A stretch of DNA of 64,000 bases from Sphingomonas sanxanigenens DSM 19645 = NX02. GTDB lineage: Bacteria; Pseudomonadota; Alphaproteobacteria; Sphingomonadales; Sphingomonadaceae. The stretch lies in NCBI RefSeq assembly GCF_000512205.2, contig NZ_CP006644.1:992001-1056000 (forward strand), written 5' to 3'. The notes under the pieces were generated by a model that worked only from the letters and a program-made list of their open reading frames with translations, was not told the DNA's origin and searched no databases. Shown here piece after piece: positions 26,445-35,959 of the stretch. The translations under genes were made by a program, and so were the position numbers. Numbering within the stretch: position 1 is the first letter of the stretch; each line of letters begins with the position of its first letter.

Positions 26445-28499
26445 TTACTTCCTGTCCGTCCGGTACCGGTCGAACCACGCGAGGATCGCCGACGCTTTCG
26501 CCGCCGACTGCGACGGCCGCGCGGTGAAGCCGCCGTGGCTGGCGCCGGTCACCTTTACCAGCGCGGTCGGCACGCCGCGGATCTGCAGCGCCGCATAATA
26601 TTGTTCGGACTCGCTGACCGGGGTGCGATAATCCTCGCTGCCGACCACCACCAGCGTCGGCGTCTTGACGTTGCCGACGAGGCTGAGCGGCGAACGCGCC
26701 CAATAGCTCATCGGATCTTCCCAGGGCTGCTTCCGGAACCAGTAGCGCGAGGTGAAGCCGCTGGCGTCCATCGTCAGCGCCTCGCTGATCCAGTTGATCA
26801 CCGGCTTCTGCGTCGCCGCGGCCTTGAAGCGATCGGTCTTGCCGACGATCCAGCTCGTCAGCACGCCGCCGCCCGATCCGCCGGTGACGAACAGATTGTC
26901 CGGGTCGGCAACGCCGGTGGCGATCGCGGCGTCCACCGCGGCGATCAGGTCGTCATAATCCTCGCTGGGGTAATTCTTGTCGATCAGGTTGGCGAACTCG
27001 GCGCCGTAGGAGGTGCTGCCCCGCGGGTTGGCATAGACCACCGCATAGCCCGCCGCCGCGTAGAGCTGGTAATCGGTCGCGAACACCGGGGCATAGGCGG
27101 TGTGCGGGCCGCCATGGATTTCGAGGATGGTCGGCACGCGCCTGCCGGCGACATGGCCCGGCGGCAGCACGATCCACGCATCGATCTTGCGGCCATCCTT
27201 TGCGGTCACCGCCAGCGGCTCGACGCGCGCCATCGCCTTGCCGGCCATCAGCGTGTCGTTGAGGCGGGTCAGCCGCCTGCCGCCGACATAGACGTCCGCC
27301 GGGCGGGTGGGGTCGCTGCTGGTATAGGCGATGGTCCCACCGTCCGAGACGGAGAAGCTGCCGCCGGTATAGGGCCGGTCGAGCCCGCCGCCGGCGAGGT
27401 CGTCGGCAACGACGGTCAGTCGCCCGTCGAGCGTGATGCGGGCGACCTTCTTCTTCGCATGATCGTCATAGGAGACATAGAGGCTGCGCCCGTCCTTCGC
27501 CCACGCGACCGTTTCGATCTCGCGGTCGAGCGCGGCGGTCAGCGGGCGGACATTGCCGCCGTCGCGATCCATCACATAAAGCTGCGTGACGGCGTAGCTG
27601 GTATATTTGTCGTCGAAGCCGAGATAGGCGATGCGCTGCCCGTCGGGCGAGACCGCGGGCGAAGCATCGGGGCCGTAGCGGCTGGTCAGCTTGGTGAGCG
27701 TGCCGCTGGCGATATCGACGCTGTAGATGTCGCTGTCGTTGAGTTCGCGTTCCCAGTCCGCGCGGCGGTTGGCGGCGAACACGATGCTGCGCCCGTCACG
27801 CGACCAGGAGAGCGGCCCGAAATCGTCGAACGCGCCGGAGGTGATCTGGCGCGGGCCGCCGCCATCGGCGGAAACGATGAAGATATGGTCGTTGCCCGGC
27901 TTCAGATAGCCGCCGCCGTCGGCGCGATAGGTGACGCGGTCGATCACCTCCAGCGGTTCGGCCCATTTGGCGCCTTCGGGCTTGGGCGGTGCGCTGCCCA
28001 AGGTCGTCGGGGTGCCGGGCACGCGCATCGTGTAGGCGATCCGGCTGCCGTCGGGCGACCAGGCGATCGCCTGCGGGCTGTCGGGCAGGCCGGTGATCCG
28101 CGCGGTCTCGCCGCTCGCCATCCAGCGCACATAGAGTTGCGGGGCGCCGCCCTCGCCGGTTGCGACATAGGCTAGGCGGCGGCCGTCCGCTGACCAGCGC
28201 GGGCTGAAATAGCTGCCCGTCCCCGCCGCCAGCGGCTCCTGCGCGCCGGTTTTCACATCGACCAGCCAGATCGTCTGGCGCATGCGATCCTGCATCACGT
28301 CGCCCGAGCGGCGGACATAGGCGATGCGCGTGCCATCGGGGCTGATCTGCGGATCGCTGGCCTGTTCCAGCGCGAACAGGTCGCTGCCGGTGAACAGGCG
28401 CGAGGGCGCCTGCGCGGCGGGCGCGGCCGGTGGTTGCGGCTGGGCGAGGGCGGCGGTCGCGCTGCCGGCAAGCAGCAGGGCGAGCGTGATGCGGAGCAT
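26445..28499 (-). CDS. Exported S9-family prolyl oligopeptidase
   Basis: A 684-residue secreted serine peptidase. AAGGGGA precedes the ATG, and the signal peptide ends ATAALA. Residues ~40-400 form a WD40-like propeller (SPDGTRIAYVRR, SWSRDGRSIVFAANR) that filters substrates. The catalytic domain has the nucleophile in GGSGGG (VTGGSGGGVLTSWIVGK) and the final histidine in GASHGGFT. It cleaves short peptides, perhaps imported or cell-wall-derived ones. It resembles the dipeptidyl and acylaminoacyl peptidases frequent in sphingomonads. It stands alone, downstream of a GNAT gene on the same strand. Confidence 0.93.
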   Translation of the reverse strand: MLRITLALLLAGSATAALAQPQPPAAPAAQAPSRLFTGSDLFALEQASDPQISPDGTRIAYVRRSGDVMQDRMRQTIWLVDVKTGAQEPLAAGTGSYFSPRWSADGRRLAYVATGEGGAPQLYVRWMASGETARITGLPDSPQAIAWSPDGSRIAYTMRVPGTPTTLGSAPPKPEGAKWAEPLEVIDRVTYRADGGGYLKPGNDHIFIVSADGGGPRQITSGAFDDFGPLSWSRDGRSIVFAANRRADWERELNDSDIYSVDIASGTLTKLTSRYGPDASPAVSPDGQRIAYLGFDDKYTSYAVTQLYVMDRDGGNVRPLTAALDREIETVAWAKDGRSLYVSYDDHAKKKVARITLDGRLTVVADDLAGGGLDRPYTGGSFSVSDGGTIAYTSSDPTRPADVYVGGRRLTRLNDTLMAGKAMARVEPLAVTAKDGRKIDAWIVLPPGHVAGRRVPTILEIHGGPHTAYAPVFATDYQLYAAAGYAVVYANPRGSTSYGAEFANLIDKNYPSEDYDDLIAAVDAAIATGVADPDNLFVTGGSGGGVLTSWIVGKTDRFKAAATQKPVINWISEALTMDASGFTSRYWFRKQPWEDPMSYWARSPLSLVGNVKTPTLVVVGSEDYRTPVSESEQYYAALQIRGVPTALVKVTGASHGGFTARPSQSAAKASAILAWFDRYRTDRK

Positions 28500-28693
28500 G
28501 GAATTCCCCTTGTTCATTGTCGTTGTAGGGGAATCTGCCCGGACGGCGGTGCGTGGCAAGCGCAAATCGACGGACCGCGTGGGGAGGTTTCGAGCCGACT
28601 GGGGGCCGTGCCGGACGATGCCGATGGCAGCGCTCTTCTCCTGCGGCGCAACCACGCGAGCCGGGCCGGTGCCAGCGGGCGAGGCCATTGCGC

Positions 28694-29182
28694 TCAAAGC
28701 CGCCGGAACATCACCAGTGCGTCCACCATCCCCTGCGTCGGATGCGCGAATGCGGCGGGCAGCCGGCACAGCGTCTCGAAGCCGAAGCTCTCCCACAGGC
28801 GCACCGCGCGCGCGTTGGTGGCGATCACGAAGTTGAACTGCATCGCGCGGAAGCCTTGCGCGCGGGCATGGTCGATCGAGTGCGCGCACATCGCGCGGGC
28901 GACGCCGCGGCCGGCCGCATCGGGGGCGGTGGCATAGCCGGCATTGGCGACGTGGCGGCCGCCGCCCTGTTGGTTGGCGCGCAGATAATAGGTGCCGAGG
29001 ATGAGGCCCGCATCCTCATCTGCGGCAACGAAGGTCTCGCGGTCCGCGCTCAGCCAATAGGCGAGCGCGTCCGCCCGGCTCATGTCGCGATCCAGCGCAT
29101 AGGTTTCGCCGGCGCGGATATGGGGTTCGATGATCGCCCAGACGGCGTCTTCATCGCGGGCGTGGGCGCGGCGGATCTTCAT
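28694..29182 (-). CDS. GNAT-family N-acetyltransferase
   Basis: A 162-residue acetyltransferase. The acetyl-CoA loop is APDAAGRGVARAMC (R/QxxGxG/A pattern), followed by the helix CAHSIDHARAQGF, and the C-terminal strand ends ATNARAVRLWESFGFETLCRLP. It transfers acetyl groups to an amine, but the substrate cannot be read from sequence. Similar proteins annotate as PhnO- or L-amino-acid acetyltransferase-like. It lies between the S9 peptidase and a small lipoprotein gene, with gaps of about 170-195 nt. Confidence 0.9.
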   Translation of the reverse strand: MKIRRAHARDEDAVWAIIEPHIRAGETYALDRDMSRADALAYWLSADRETFVAADEDAGLILGTYYLRANQQGGGRHVANAGYATAPDAAGRGVARAMCAHSIDHARAQGFRAMQFNFVIATNARAVRLWESFGFETLCRLPAAFAHPTQGMVDALVMFRRL

Positions 29183-29320
29183 CCGCCGCCGTTATCCCGC
29201 CGCCCCTTGCGGGGAAAGTCCTCCCTTACGGGAAAACGGCGCCGCGGGGGGCGACGCCGTTCCCTGCCATGGGAGGCAACACGACCGCGGGCTGAGTTCC
29301 GCAATCGTGATCACTCGGCC

Positions 29321-29346
29321 GGGCAGCGCCGTTCCGGGCGCCGCCC
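29321..29346 (-). terminator. Hairpin after the small lipoprotein
   Basis: GGGCAGCGCC (29321-29330) and GGCGCCGCCC (29337-29346) around GTTCCG, one mismatch, 6 nt past the stop. No T-run; a second inverted repeat AACGGCG/CGCCGTT lies at 29235-29261. Confidence 0.4.
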
Positions 29347-29352
29347 TTGCCC

Positions 29353-29589
29353 TTACATCTGGTTCGCGTCGATGGCGTCGGCCGCAGCGTCGCCCTCGTT
29401 GCGGACCGCGTCCGCCTGGTTCTCGAGCGCGTCTTCGCCAGCCTCGGTGGTGGCGTTGTCGGCCATTTCCTCGATATTGTCGGCGACCGCCTCGGCATTG
29501 TCCTCGACATTGTCGGCCGGCTCGCTCTGGCAGGCGGCAAGGCCCAACGTCATCACAGCCATCGCGGTTACCATCATCGACTTACGCAT
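29353..29589 (-). CDS. Small acidic lipoprotein
   Basis: A 78-residue lipoprotein. The start at 29589 has AGAGGGAG 5 nt upstream; the longer frame to 29652 lacks such a site. A signal peptide ends with the lipobox LAAC, so it is acylated at that cysteine. The mature chain is Asp/Glu/Asn/Ala-rich with heptad-like repeats (VEDNAEAVADNIEEMADNAT), probably helical. No family is recognised. It stands alone. Confidence 0.75.
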   Translation of the reverse strand: MRKSMMVTAMAVMTLGLAACQSEPADNVEDNAEAVADNIEEMADNATTEAGEDALENQADAVRNEGDAAADAIDANQM

Positions 29590-29700
29590 AGTCACTCCCT
29601 CTGTTGCGCGAGGCCAGGAAATCCCGGGGCCTTCGCTGGCCGAGGGGATCAATGCGCGGCGACGCAGGTGGTTCCGAAACGACCGAAAACGATTGGCGGA

Positions 29701-30390
29701 TCAGGGCTGCTTGCCGAACAGCATCGCATGTTCCTCCGGCGTCAGCGGCGCGTCGCGACGGCCATAGCGCGCATCCTTGTCGCGATAGGCGCGCTCGACC
29801 GCCGGGCGTGCGGCGATGCGATCGAACCACGCCTGGAGGTTGGGATGGTCCGCGAGCACCATCTTGTGGTTCTCATACGGCACGATCCATGGATAGCAGG
29901 CCATGTCGGCGATCGAATACTCGCCCGCCAGATAGTCCCGCCCCGCCAGCCGCCGGTCGAGCACGCCATACAGGCGCGCGGTCTCGCTGGTGTAGCGGTT
30001 GATTGCGTAGGGCACCTTCTCGGGCGCGTAGATGTTGAAATGGCCGTTCTGCCCGGCCATCGGCCCCAGGCCGCCCACCTGCCAGAACAGCCATTGCAGC
30101 ACCTCGGTGCGGGCGCGGGGCGCGGCGGGCAGGAAGCGGCCGGTCTTCTCCGCCAGATAGACGAGGATCGCGCCCGATTCGAACACGCCGATCGGCTCGC
30201 CGCCATCGGCGGGGGCATGGTCGAGGATCGCCGGGATGCGGTTGTTGGGGGAGAAGGAGAGGAAATGCGGGTCGAACTGCGCGCCCTTGCCGATGTCCAC
30301 CGGCACGATCCGGTGTTCCAGCCCCGCTTCCTCGAGAAAGATGGAAATCTTGAGGCCGTTGGGGGTGGGCCAGCTGTAGAGGTCGATCAT
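29701..30390 (-). CDS. Glutathione S-transferase
   Basis: A 229-residue GST. The thioredoxin-like N-terminal half (DLYSWPTPNGLKISIFLEEAGLEHRIVPVDI, then NNRIPAILD and FESGAILVYLAEKTG) and the all-helical C-terminal half (SIADMACYPWIVPYENHKM, the N-capping box) are clear. The threonine/asparagine motif PTPNG is typical of the Nu class (YfcG/YghU), which show disulfide-bond reductase activity. GGGAG precedes the ATG at 30390. It may help with oxidised thiols or electrophiles. Confidence 0.93.
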   Translation of the reverse strand: MIDLYSWPTPNGLKISIFLEEAGLEHRIVPVDIGKGAQFDPHFLSFSPNNRIPAILDHAPADGGEPIGVFESGAILVYLAEKTGRFLPAAPRARTEVLQWLFWQVGGLGPMAGQNGHFNIYAPEKVPYAINRYTSETARLYGVLDRRLAGRDYLAGEYSIADMACYPWIVPYENHKMVLADHPNLQAWFDRIAARPAVERAYRDKDARYGRRDAPLTPEEHAMLFGKQP

Positions 30391-30452
30391 GCCATGCTCC
30401 CTGATGGATCGCCGTCGGGATGTAGGGTCTGGCGCCGATCTGCCAAGCGGCG

Positions 30453-31733
30453 TCAGTGCAGCTTGAGCCGGCCCGACACGCGGCGGTGGAGCAGGCGGGA
30501 CAGCGCGAGCAGGATCGTGCGCCGCGTGCCGATGATCGCGCGGTGATGGTCGAGGTGCAGCGCCATATAGGCCCATTTGGCGATCAGCCCTTCGATCAGG
30601 AAGTTCGCGCCGGCGAGCCCGCCCATCAGCGATCCGACGCCACGGTCGCCGCCCAGCGAGACCAGCGAGCCGCGGTCGCGATAGACATAGGGGCCGGGGT
30701 CTCGTTCCGGCCGGCCGAGCGCGCGGGCGAGATATTGCGCCTGTTGCGCGGCGGCCTGCGCACGCGCGGGCACCGGGCGGCCGTCCGCGCCCGGCGCTTC
30801 GGCGCAATCGCCCATGGCATGGATCCCGGGCACCGAGGTGCGCAGATGATCGTCGACGACGAACTGGTTGAGACGGCCGGTCTCCAGTCCGTAGTCGCGA
30901 TTGGTATCGGGCGCCTTCACCCCTGCGGCCCAGACGATCAGCTCGGCGGGCACCGGCCCCTGGCTGGTCTCCAGCCGGTCGGCATGGACGGCGGCGACCT
31001 TGGCGTCGGTCAGCAGGCGGACGCCCTTGGCGGTCAGCGCGCGCGCCGCCTTGTCGGAAACGCGCTCCGGCAGGCCGCCCAGGATGCGCGGCGCCGCCTC
31101 GACGATCGTCACGTCGAGCGCGAAGCGCTGCGCCTCGGTCAGCCCGGCGGAAAGCTCGTCATGCCCCTCGATCAGTTCGGTCGAAAGCTCGACGCCGGTG
31201 GCGCCCGCGCCGACGATGGCGATGCGCAACGTGCGCTCGTCGGAATAGGCGGCGGCGAGGAAGGCGGATGTCAGCCGGCGGTTGAATGCCTCGGCATCCG
31301 CGACATTTTCCAGCAGATAGGCATGCTCGGCGGCACCGGGCGTGCCGAACAGGTTGGATCCGCTGCCGATCGCCAGCACCAGCGTGTTGAAGCGCAGCGA
31401 CCGCGGCGGCACCAGCACCGCGCCGTCATCGTTGCGGATCGCGCCGAGCGCGATGGTGCGCGCCTGCGGATCGAGGCCGATGAGGTCGCCGAACGCGAAG
31501 CTGAAATGGTTGCGCCGCGCCAGCACCGGGTAGGAGAGCCCCTCCTGGTGCGAATCCAGCGATCCGGCGGCGACCTCGTGCAGGCTGGGCTTCCAGAGGT
31601 GGAAGATCGACCGGTCGATCAGCAGCACGCGCTGCCGGCCCTCGTTCCGCCCGAAGCGCCGGCCGAGGCGGGAGGCGAGCTCGAGGCCCCCGGCGCCGCC
31701 GCCCACGATCACGATATCCGCTGCGTCCGCCAT
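30453..31733 (-). CDS. ndh: NADH dehydrogenase type II (NDH-2)
   Basis: A 426-residue membrane-bound flavoprotein that passes electrons from NADH to quinone without pumping protons. The FAD fold is IVIVGGGAGGLELA at 8-21 and the NADH fold is IAIVGAGATGVELSTEL in the middle; GDCAEAP near the end is the second FAD motif. The last 70 residues (LMGGLAGANFLIEGLIAKWAYMALHLDH) form the amphipathic membrane anchor. The ATG at 31733 has GGGAGG upstream. It can recycle NADH under high flux or when complex I is limited. Confidence 0.93.
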   Translation of the reverse strand: MADAADIVIVGGGAGGLELASRLGRRFGRNEGRQRVLLIDRSIFHLWKPSLHEVAAGSLDSHQEGLSYPVLARRNHFSFAFGDLIGLDPQARTIALGAIRNDDGAVLVPPRSLRFNTLVLAIGSGSNLFGTPGAAEHAYLLENVADAEAFNRRLTSAFLAAAYSDERTLRIAIVGAGATGVELSTELIEGHDELSAGLTEAQRFALDVTIVEAAPRILGGLPERVSDKAARALTAKGVRLLTDAKVAAVHADRLETSQGPVPAELIVWAAGVKAPDTNRDYGLETGRLNQFVVDDHLRTSVPGIHAMGDCAEAPGADGRPVPARAQAAAQQAQYLARALGRPERDPGPYVYRDRGSLVSLGGDRGVGSLMGGLAGANFLIEGLIAKWAYMALHLDHHRAIIGTRRTILLALSRLLHRRVSGRLKLH

Positions 31734-31838
31734 GCCGCCTCCCTCGCCGGGTGAACCCGCGCAGGTCATGCAGCATTGGCGGGCGGTTGCAAGGGCGTGG
31801 AAGGCCGTTGGGACGTCCTTTTGCGGCGCCGGCGATTT

Positions 31839-31865
31839 CCTCCCCGGCGCGCAGCGTCGGGGAGG
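31839..31865. repeat. Dispersed CTCCCCGGCG palindrome
   Basis: CCTCCCCG (31839-31846) and CGGGGAGG (31858-31865) around 11 nt, 14 nt past the stop of the receptor at 31880. A further copy of the palindrome family, placed as a likely terminator. Confidence 0.5.
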
Positions 31866-31879
31866 AGAGGTTCGAGCGA

Positions 31880-34800
31880 TCAGAACTTCGCGCGGACGCC
31901 GAAATTGACCGTGCGGCCGAAGGTGTGGATCTCGGTGAACTCGGCCTTGGTGCCCGCGAACGACACCTGGCGCTTGTCGAGGATGTTCACCGCCTGCACG
32001 AACGCCTCGATGTTGGGCCGGATCTGGTAGCTCGCGCCCAGATCGACGATGCCGAAGCCCTTCTGGTAATAGGCGACGACGTCGTCGGGCGTCGGCAGCG
32101 AGGTCACCAGCGCGCCCGAGTCCGTGATGTAGTCGCTGCGATAGGTGTAGCTGACGTTGATCTCGAACGGCCCCGTCTCGAAGAAGGGGGTGATCGAATA
32201 GCTCACGTCGGATACGCCCTGGATGCCCGCCGACTGCAGGCCGACACCCGCGCGATCCAGTTCCAGCTTGGTGGTCGCGAAGGTCGCGGTCGCGGTCACG
32301 CCGAGGCCGAAGGGCAGCTTGTTGGTATAGCCGAACTCGACGCCGGAGATCTTGGCATCGCCGACATTGGTGGGCGTGGCGACGAGGATGTCGACGGGCA
32401 GGGTGGTGCCGTCGCGGACCGCGAACGCCAAGGTCCGCGTCTCGAAGTCGGACGCGACATAGTCGCTGATATCCTTGTGGAAGGCGGCGACGGTGAAGGC
32501 GCCGAACTTGCTGAAATACCATTCGAACGACGCGTCGAAGTTCCACGACGTGTAGGGCCGCAGGTTCGGATTGCCCGCCGACGCCTGGAGGTTGAGCGTG
32601 GGATCGTTGAGCGCCGCCGCGCCCTCGTTGAAGATGCTGGTGACGGTGACGCTGTTGGTGTTGATCGAGTTGCGCAGCTCGGACAGCGACGGCCGCGTCA
32701 TCGTCCGCGCGATGCCCAGGCGGAGCTGGACATTGTCGGTGAAGCGGAAGGTGGCGTTGGCGCTGGGCAGCCATTCCTCGTAGGTCGCTTTGGTCGTCAC
32801 CGGCGTCACGTCGGTGGTCACGCCGCCGGCGCCGTCGGGCACCGCCGACACCGTCGTGCCGCGCACGTCGGTTTCGGTCCGTACATAGCGCACGCCGAGA
32901 TTGCCGGTCACCGGCACGCCGCCCATCGTGGATTCGAAATCGACCCGGCCGTAGCCCGCATAGATCTTCTCGCCGATCCGGTAGGAGTTCTGGAGGTCGG
33001 CCGCGGTCGGTTCGAGGTCGTAGGCGCTCGGGTTCACGCCATCATATTCGCCGGCGAGAACATAGGACTGGTTGAACAGATCCCAGTCGACATTGGTCCA
33101 GGGCTGGCGGTTGACGATCGACTGGTCGAAGGCGTTGCCCGGCACCGGATAGGAGAGGAAGTCGCCGGTGCGCTGCACGCCGTCGCGCAATACGGTCGTG
33201 GCGCGATCGCGGCGCTGATAGTCGCGGTAGCGGTCCGATGCCTGGCCGCCGAAGCGGATGCGGGTGACGGTGAAGCCGCCGATGCCGAAATCGGTGTCCC
33301 GCGAGATGTTGAGGATGGCGGTCTTGTCCTCGTCCTCCGAGTTGATCGGGCGCACCGCGAAGCTCTCGAACGGCATCAGCGACGGATCGGTGAGGTCGAG
33401 ATCGGTGTAGAGCGAGGTGACGCGGCCGTCGCCGACGACATCGCCGCTGAAATCGAAGGTCAGATTGCCGCCGCGGCCGCTGGCGGTGCGATATTGCACG
33501 CGCTGGATCGGCGTATCGAGGTCGCTGCGCGCGCGGGCGTAGCTGAAGCGCGGCTCGATATGCCAGCCGCCCAGATCCAGCTTCACCGTGCCGTTGAGCT
33601 GCAGGTTCTCGTGCGACTGATCCATATATTCGGCATAGTTGCGCACGCGCGCGCCGCGGATCGTGCCGGCGACCAGCCGGCCATCCTCGACCACCGCGGT
33701 CGACAGGTCGAGGCGCGAGAGCTGGCTGGGGATGTAATAGGTCAGCCGCCGCTCGGTCGTCTCGTTGTTGAACTGCGAATAGAGGCCGTCGATCTCGATC
33801 TCGAGGTTGGCCGCCGGCCGCCACTGCATGTCGACCACGGCACTCAGCCGCTCGCGATTTTCCAGCTCGAGATAGGGCTGGGCATCGCCGGGCACGCGCA
33901 CGGTGCCGAGCCCCTCGATCTCGGCATCGTCCCAGCCGAGGCGCAGGCGATCGAACTGCACTTCGCGCTTGGTGTAGGATATGCCGCCGAGGATGCCGAA
34001 GCTGCGATCGGCACTGCGCCAGCCCGCGGCGATCGAGCCGTTGGGGTTGAAGGTGTCGGTGCGCTCCTCATAGCCGCCATAGGCGCTGGCGGCGACGAAC
34101 GAGCCGCGGTCCAGCGGCTTGGCGAGGCGGATGTCGACGGTGGAGCCGACGCCGCTCTCGACCAGGTCGGCAGTGGGCGATTTGATCACCACCACGCTGT
34201 CGATGAGTTGCGCTGGCAGCACCTGCAGGCGGAACTGGCGGCCGGACTGACCCGAGTTGCGGATATTCTCGTTATAGGCGAGCGGCATGCCGTTGAAGGT
34301 CACCGCCTGGAAATTGGGCCCGAGCCCGCGCACGCTGATGAACTGGCCCTCGCCCGCCTCGCGGACGATGGTGACGCCCGGCACCCGCTGCAGCGCCTCG
34401 GCGACGTTGAAGGCGGGCAGCTTGCCGATGTCGGCGGCGACCACCGCGTCCGAGATCGAGTCCGCGTTGCGCTTGACGTCGAGCGAGCGCTCGACACCGT
34501 CGGAGAAGCGCGCGGTGACGACGATGTCTTCCCCCGGGGGCGCGTCATCGCGGGCGGTCGACGGCGTTTGTCCGGCCGCCGCCGCCTGAGGGCGCACGAT
34601 CAGCGCGCCCGTCCCGTCGCGCACCACGGTCAGCGGCTTGCCCGCGATCAGGCGGCGCACCGCCGTCTCGGCGTCGAACTCGCCGGCCAGCGCCGGCGCG
34701 GTCAGCCGCTCGACGGCGCTGCGGGTGAAGAGGATGTCGTTGCCGCTCTGGCGGGCAAGCTGCTCCAGCGCCCGGTCCATCGGCTGCGCGGCGATCGAGA

Positions 34801-34912
34801 TGCGCACGCGGCGCGCCATCGCCTGGGCCTCGGCGGCGGTGGCGACCGCCAGCGTCGAAAGCGTGAGCGCAAGCGCCGCCGATCGGCAAAGCTGCCGTTT
34901 CAGACTCGTCAT
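31880..34912 (-). CDS. TonB-dependent receptor with N-terminal STN signalling domain
   Basis: A 1010-residue receptor of the FecA/transducer type. After a signal peptide ending AEAQA, residues ~35-90 form an STN (secretin/TonB N-terminal) domain: ISIAAQPMDRALEQLARQSGNDILFTRSAV. Then a TonB box (DIVVTARFSDG), plug (IGKLPAFNVAEALQRVPGVTIVREAGEGQFISVRGLGPNF) and a large barrel. The STN domain contacts the anti-sigma factor encoded next to it, so ligand binding should switch on the ECF sigma factor. The TBDR subtype resembles sugar or oligomer receptors of sphingomonads and Caulobacter; the ligand is unknown. Confidence 0.93.
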   Translation of the reverse strand: MTSLKRQLCRSAALALTLSTLAVATAAEAQAMARRVRISIAAQPMDRALEQLARQSGNDILFTRSAVERLTAPALAGEFDAETAVRRLIAGKPLTVVRDGTGALIVRPQAAAAGQTPSTARDDAPPGEDIVVTARFSDGVERSLDVKRNADSISDAVVAADIGKLPAFNVAEALQRVPGVTIVREAGEGQFISVRGLGPNFQAVTFNGMPLAYNENIRNSGQSGRQFRLQVLPAQLIDSVVVIKSPTADLVESGVGSTVDIRLAKPLDRGSFVAASAYGGYEERTDTFNPNGSIAAGWRSADRSFGILGGISYTKREVQFDRLRLGWDDAEIEGLGTVRVPGDAQPYLELENRERLSAVVDMQWRPAANLEIEIDGLYSQFNNETTERRLTYYIPSQLSRLDLSTAVVEDGRLVAGTIRGARVRNYAEYMDQSHENLQLNGTVKLDLGGWHIEPRFSYARARSDLDTPIQRVQYRTASGRGGNLTFDFSGDVVGDGRVTSLYTDLDLTDPSLMPFESFAVRPINSEDEDKTAILNISRDTDFGIGGFTVTRIRFGGQASDRYRDYQRRDRATTVLRDGVQRTGDFLSYPVPGNAFDQSIVNRQPWTNVDWDLFNQSYVLAGEYDGVNPSAYDLEPTAADLQNSYRIGEKIYAGYGRVDFESTMGGVPVTGNLGVRYVRTETDVRGTTVSAVPDGAGGVTTDVTPVTTKATYEEWLPSANATFRFTDNVQLRLGIARTMTRPSLSELRNSINTNSVTVTSIFNEGAAALNDPTLNLQASAGNPNLRPYTSWNFDASFEWYFSKFGAFTVAAFHKDISDYVASDFETRTLAFAVRDGTTLPVDILVATPTNVGDAKISGVEFGYTNKLPFGLGVTATATFATTKLELDRAGVGLQSAGIQGVSDVSYSITPFFETGPFEINVSYTYRSDYITDSGALVTSLPTPDDVVAYYQKGFGIVDLGASYQIRPNIEAFVQAVNILDKRQVSFAGTKAEFTEIHTFGRTVNFGVRAKF

Positions 34913-35004
34913 GATCTTGATGTCCCCGTGTCGCGCTCCTCGCGAGCGCTCGCCCCCTCGACGATGGCGGCGGGCATTTCCTCACCCCCCGCCATGAAAA
35001 AAAA

Positions 35005-35958
35005 TCAGTCGGCCGCGGAAATCCGGATCGCATCCCCGTCCGCCGCCACCCGCACCGGCAGCAGCACCGCCAGCGAGCGCGCGAACGCTTCGGAATCGCC
35101 GACGCGGTAGACGCCGCTCAGCCGCAGGTCCGCGACCCTGGGATCGGAGACGACCAGCGCGCGCGTGCTGTAGCGGTTCATCTCGGTGGCGGCCTGCGCG
35201 ATCGTCTCGTCGCGGAACGCCAGCCGGCCGCTCTGCCAGGCGATCAGGTCGTCAAGCTCCGGCTGGTCGAGGCGATCGGGCCGCCCCTCCGCCATCGCGA
35301 TGCGCGTGCCCTGCGCAAGCGGCACCGGCGCAGCTTTGCCGGTCACATCCGGCGCGTCGATCCGTGCGCTGCCCTGGATCGCGGTCAGCGCCACATCGTC
35401 GCCATCGCGGCGCAGGTCCAGCCGCGCCGCCGTGGCGATCACCCGCCGTTCCCCCGCCTCGATCACGAAGGGGCGGGTGTCGCGGGCGATGTCGAGGTCG
35501 ATCCGGCCGGTGGCGAGCGAGAGCGTGCGCGCCGCGCTGCCGGCGCGGAAGCGGATGCGGGTGTCGGTATCGAGCATCACCCGCGAGCCGTCCTCCAGCA
35601 CCAGGCGGCGCTGCTCGCCGATGCCGGTGCGGTAGACGCCGGCATAGGCCCGCTGCCAGCCCAGGCCCAGCCCGCCGGCGACGAACAGCGCGCCGCCGCC
35701 CGCCATCACCGCGCGGCGCGAAAGGCGCGCGGCGGGGGCAGGCGCCGGCGCCTCCCGCGCGATCGGCTGATCGCGCAGGCCGCCGGCGGCATCCCAGATC
35801 ATCGAGGCGCGTTCGAACGCGCCTTCATGCGACGGATCGGCTTTCAGCCACGTGCGAAACGCGGCCTCGTCTTCGGCCGCGCGATCGTCCGCGTGCAGTC
35901 TCGCCAGCCAGTCCGCCGCCTGCCGGTTGATACGCTCCGGCTCGCTGCGGAAGATCAC
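35005..35958 (-). CDS. FecR-family anti-sigma factor
   Basis: A 317-residue inner-membrane sensor with a GTG start one base after the sigma-factor stop. Residues ~10-55 form the DUF4880 cytoplasmic part (RQAADWLARLHADDRAAEDEAAFRTWLKADPSHEGAFERA); one helix (AVMAGGGALFVAGGLGLGW) follows, and the periplasmic FecR domain runs from YRTGIGEQRRLVLEDGSRVMLDT. A C-terminal STN-like region (SGVYRVGDSEAFARSLAVLLPV) completes it. It relays the receptor signal to the sigma factor. It lies between the two partner genes on one strand. Confidence 0.92.
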   Translation of the reverse strand: MIFRSEPERINRQAADWLARLHADDRAAEDEAAFRTWLKADPSHEGAFERASMIWDAAGGLRDQPIAREAPAPAPAARLSRRAVMAGGGALFVAGGLGLGWQRAYAGVYRTGIGEQRRLVLEDGSRVMLDTDTRIRFRAGSAARTLSLATGRIDLDIARDTRPFVIEAGERRVIATAARLDLRRDGDDVALTAIQGSARIDAPDVTGKAAPVPLAQGTRIAMAEGRPDRLDQPELDDLIAWQSGRLAFRDETIAQAATEMNRYSTRALVVSDPRVADLRLSGVYRVGDSEAFARSLAVLLPVRVAADGDAIRISAAD

Positions 35959-35959
35959 G

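Noticed and set aside
31751-35110. A 1119-codon plus-strand frame
   Set aside because: Antisense shadow of the STN-type receptor; composition is typical of reversed barrel codons.
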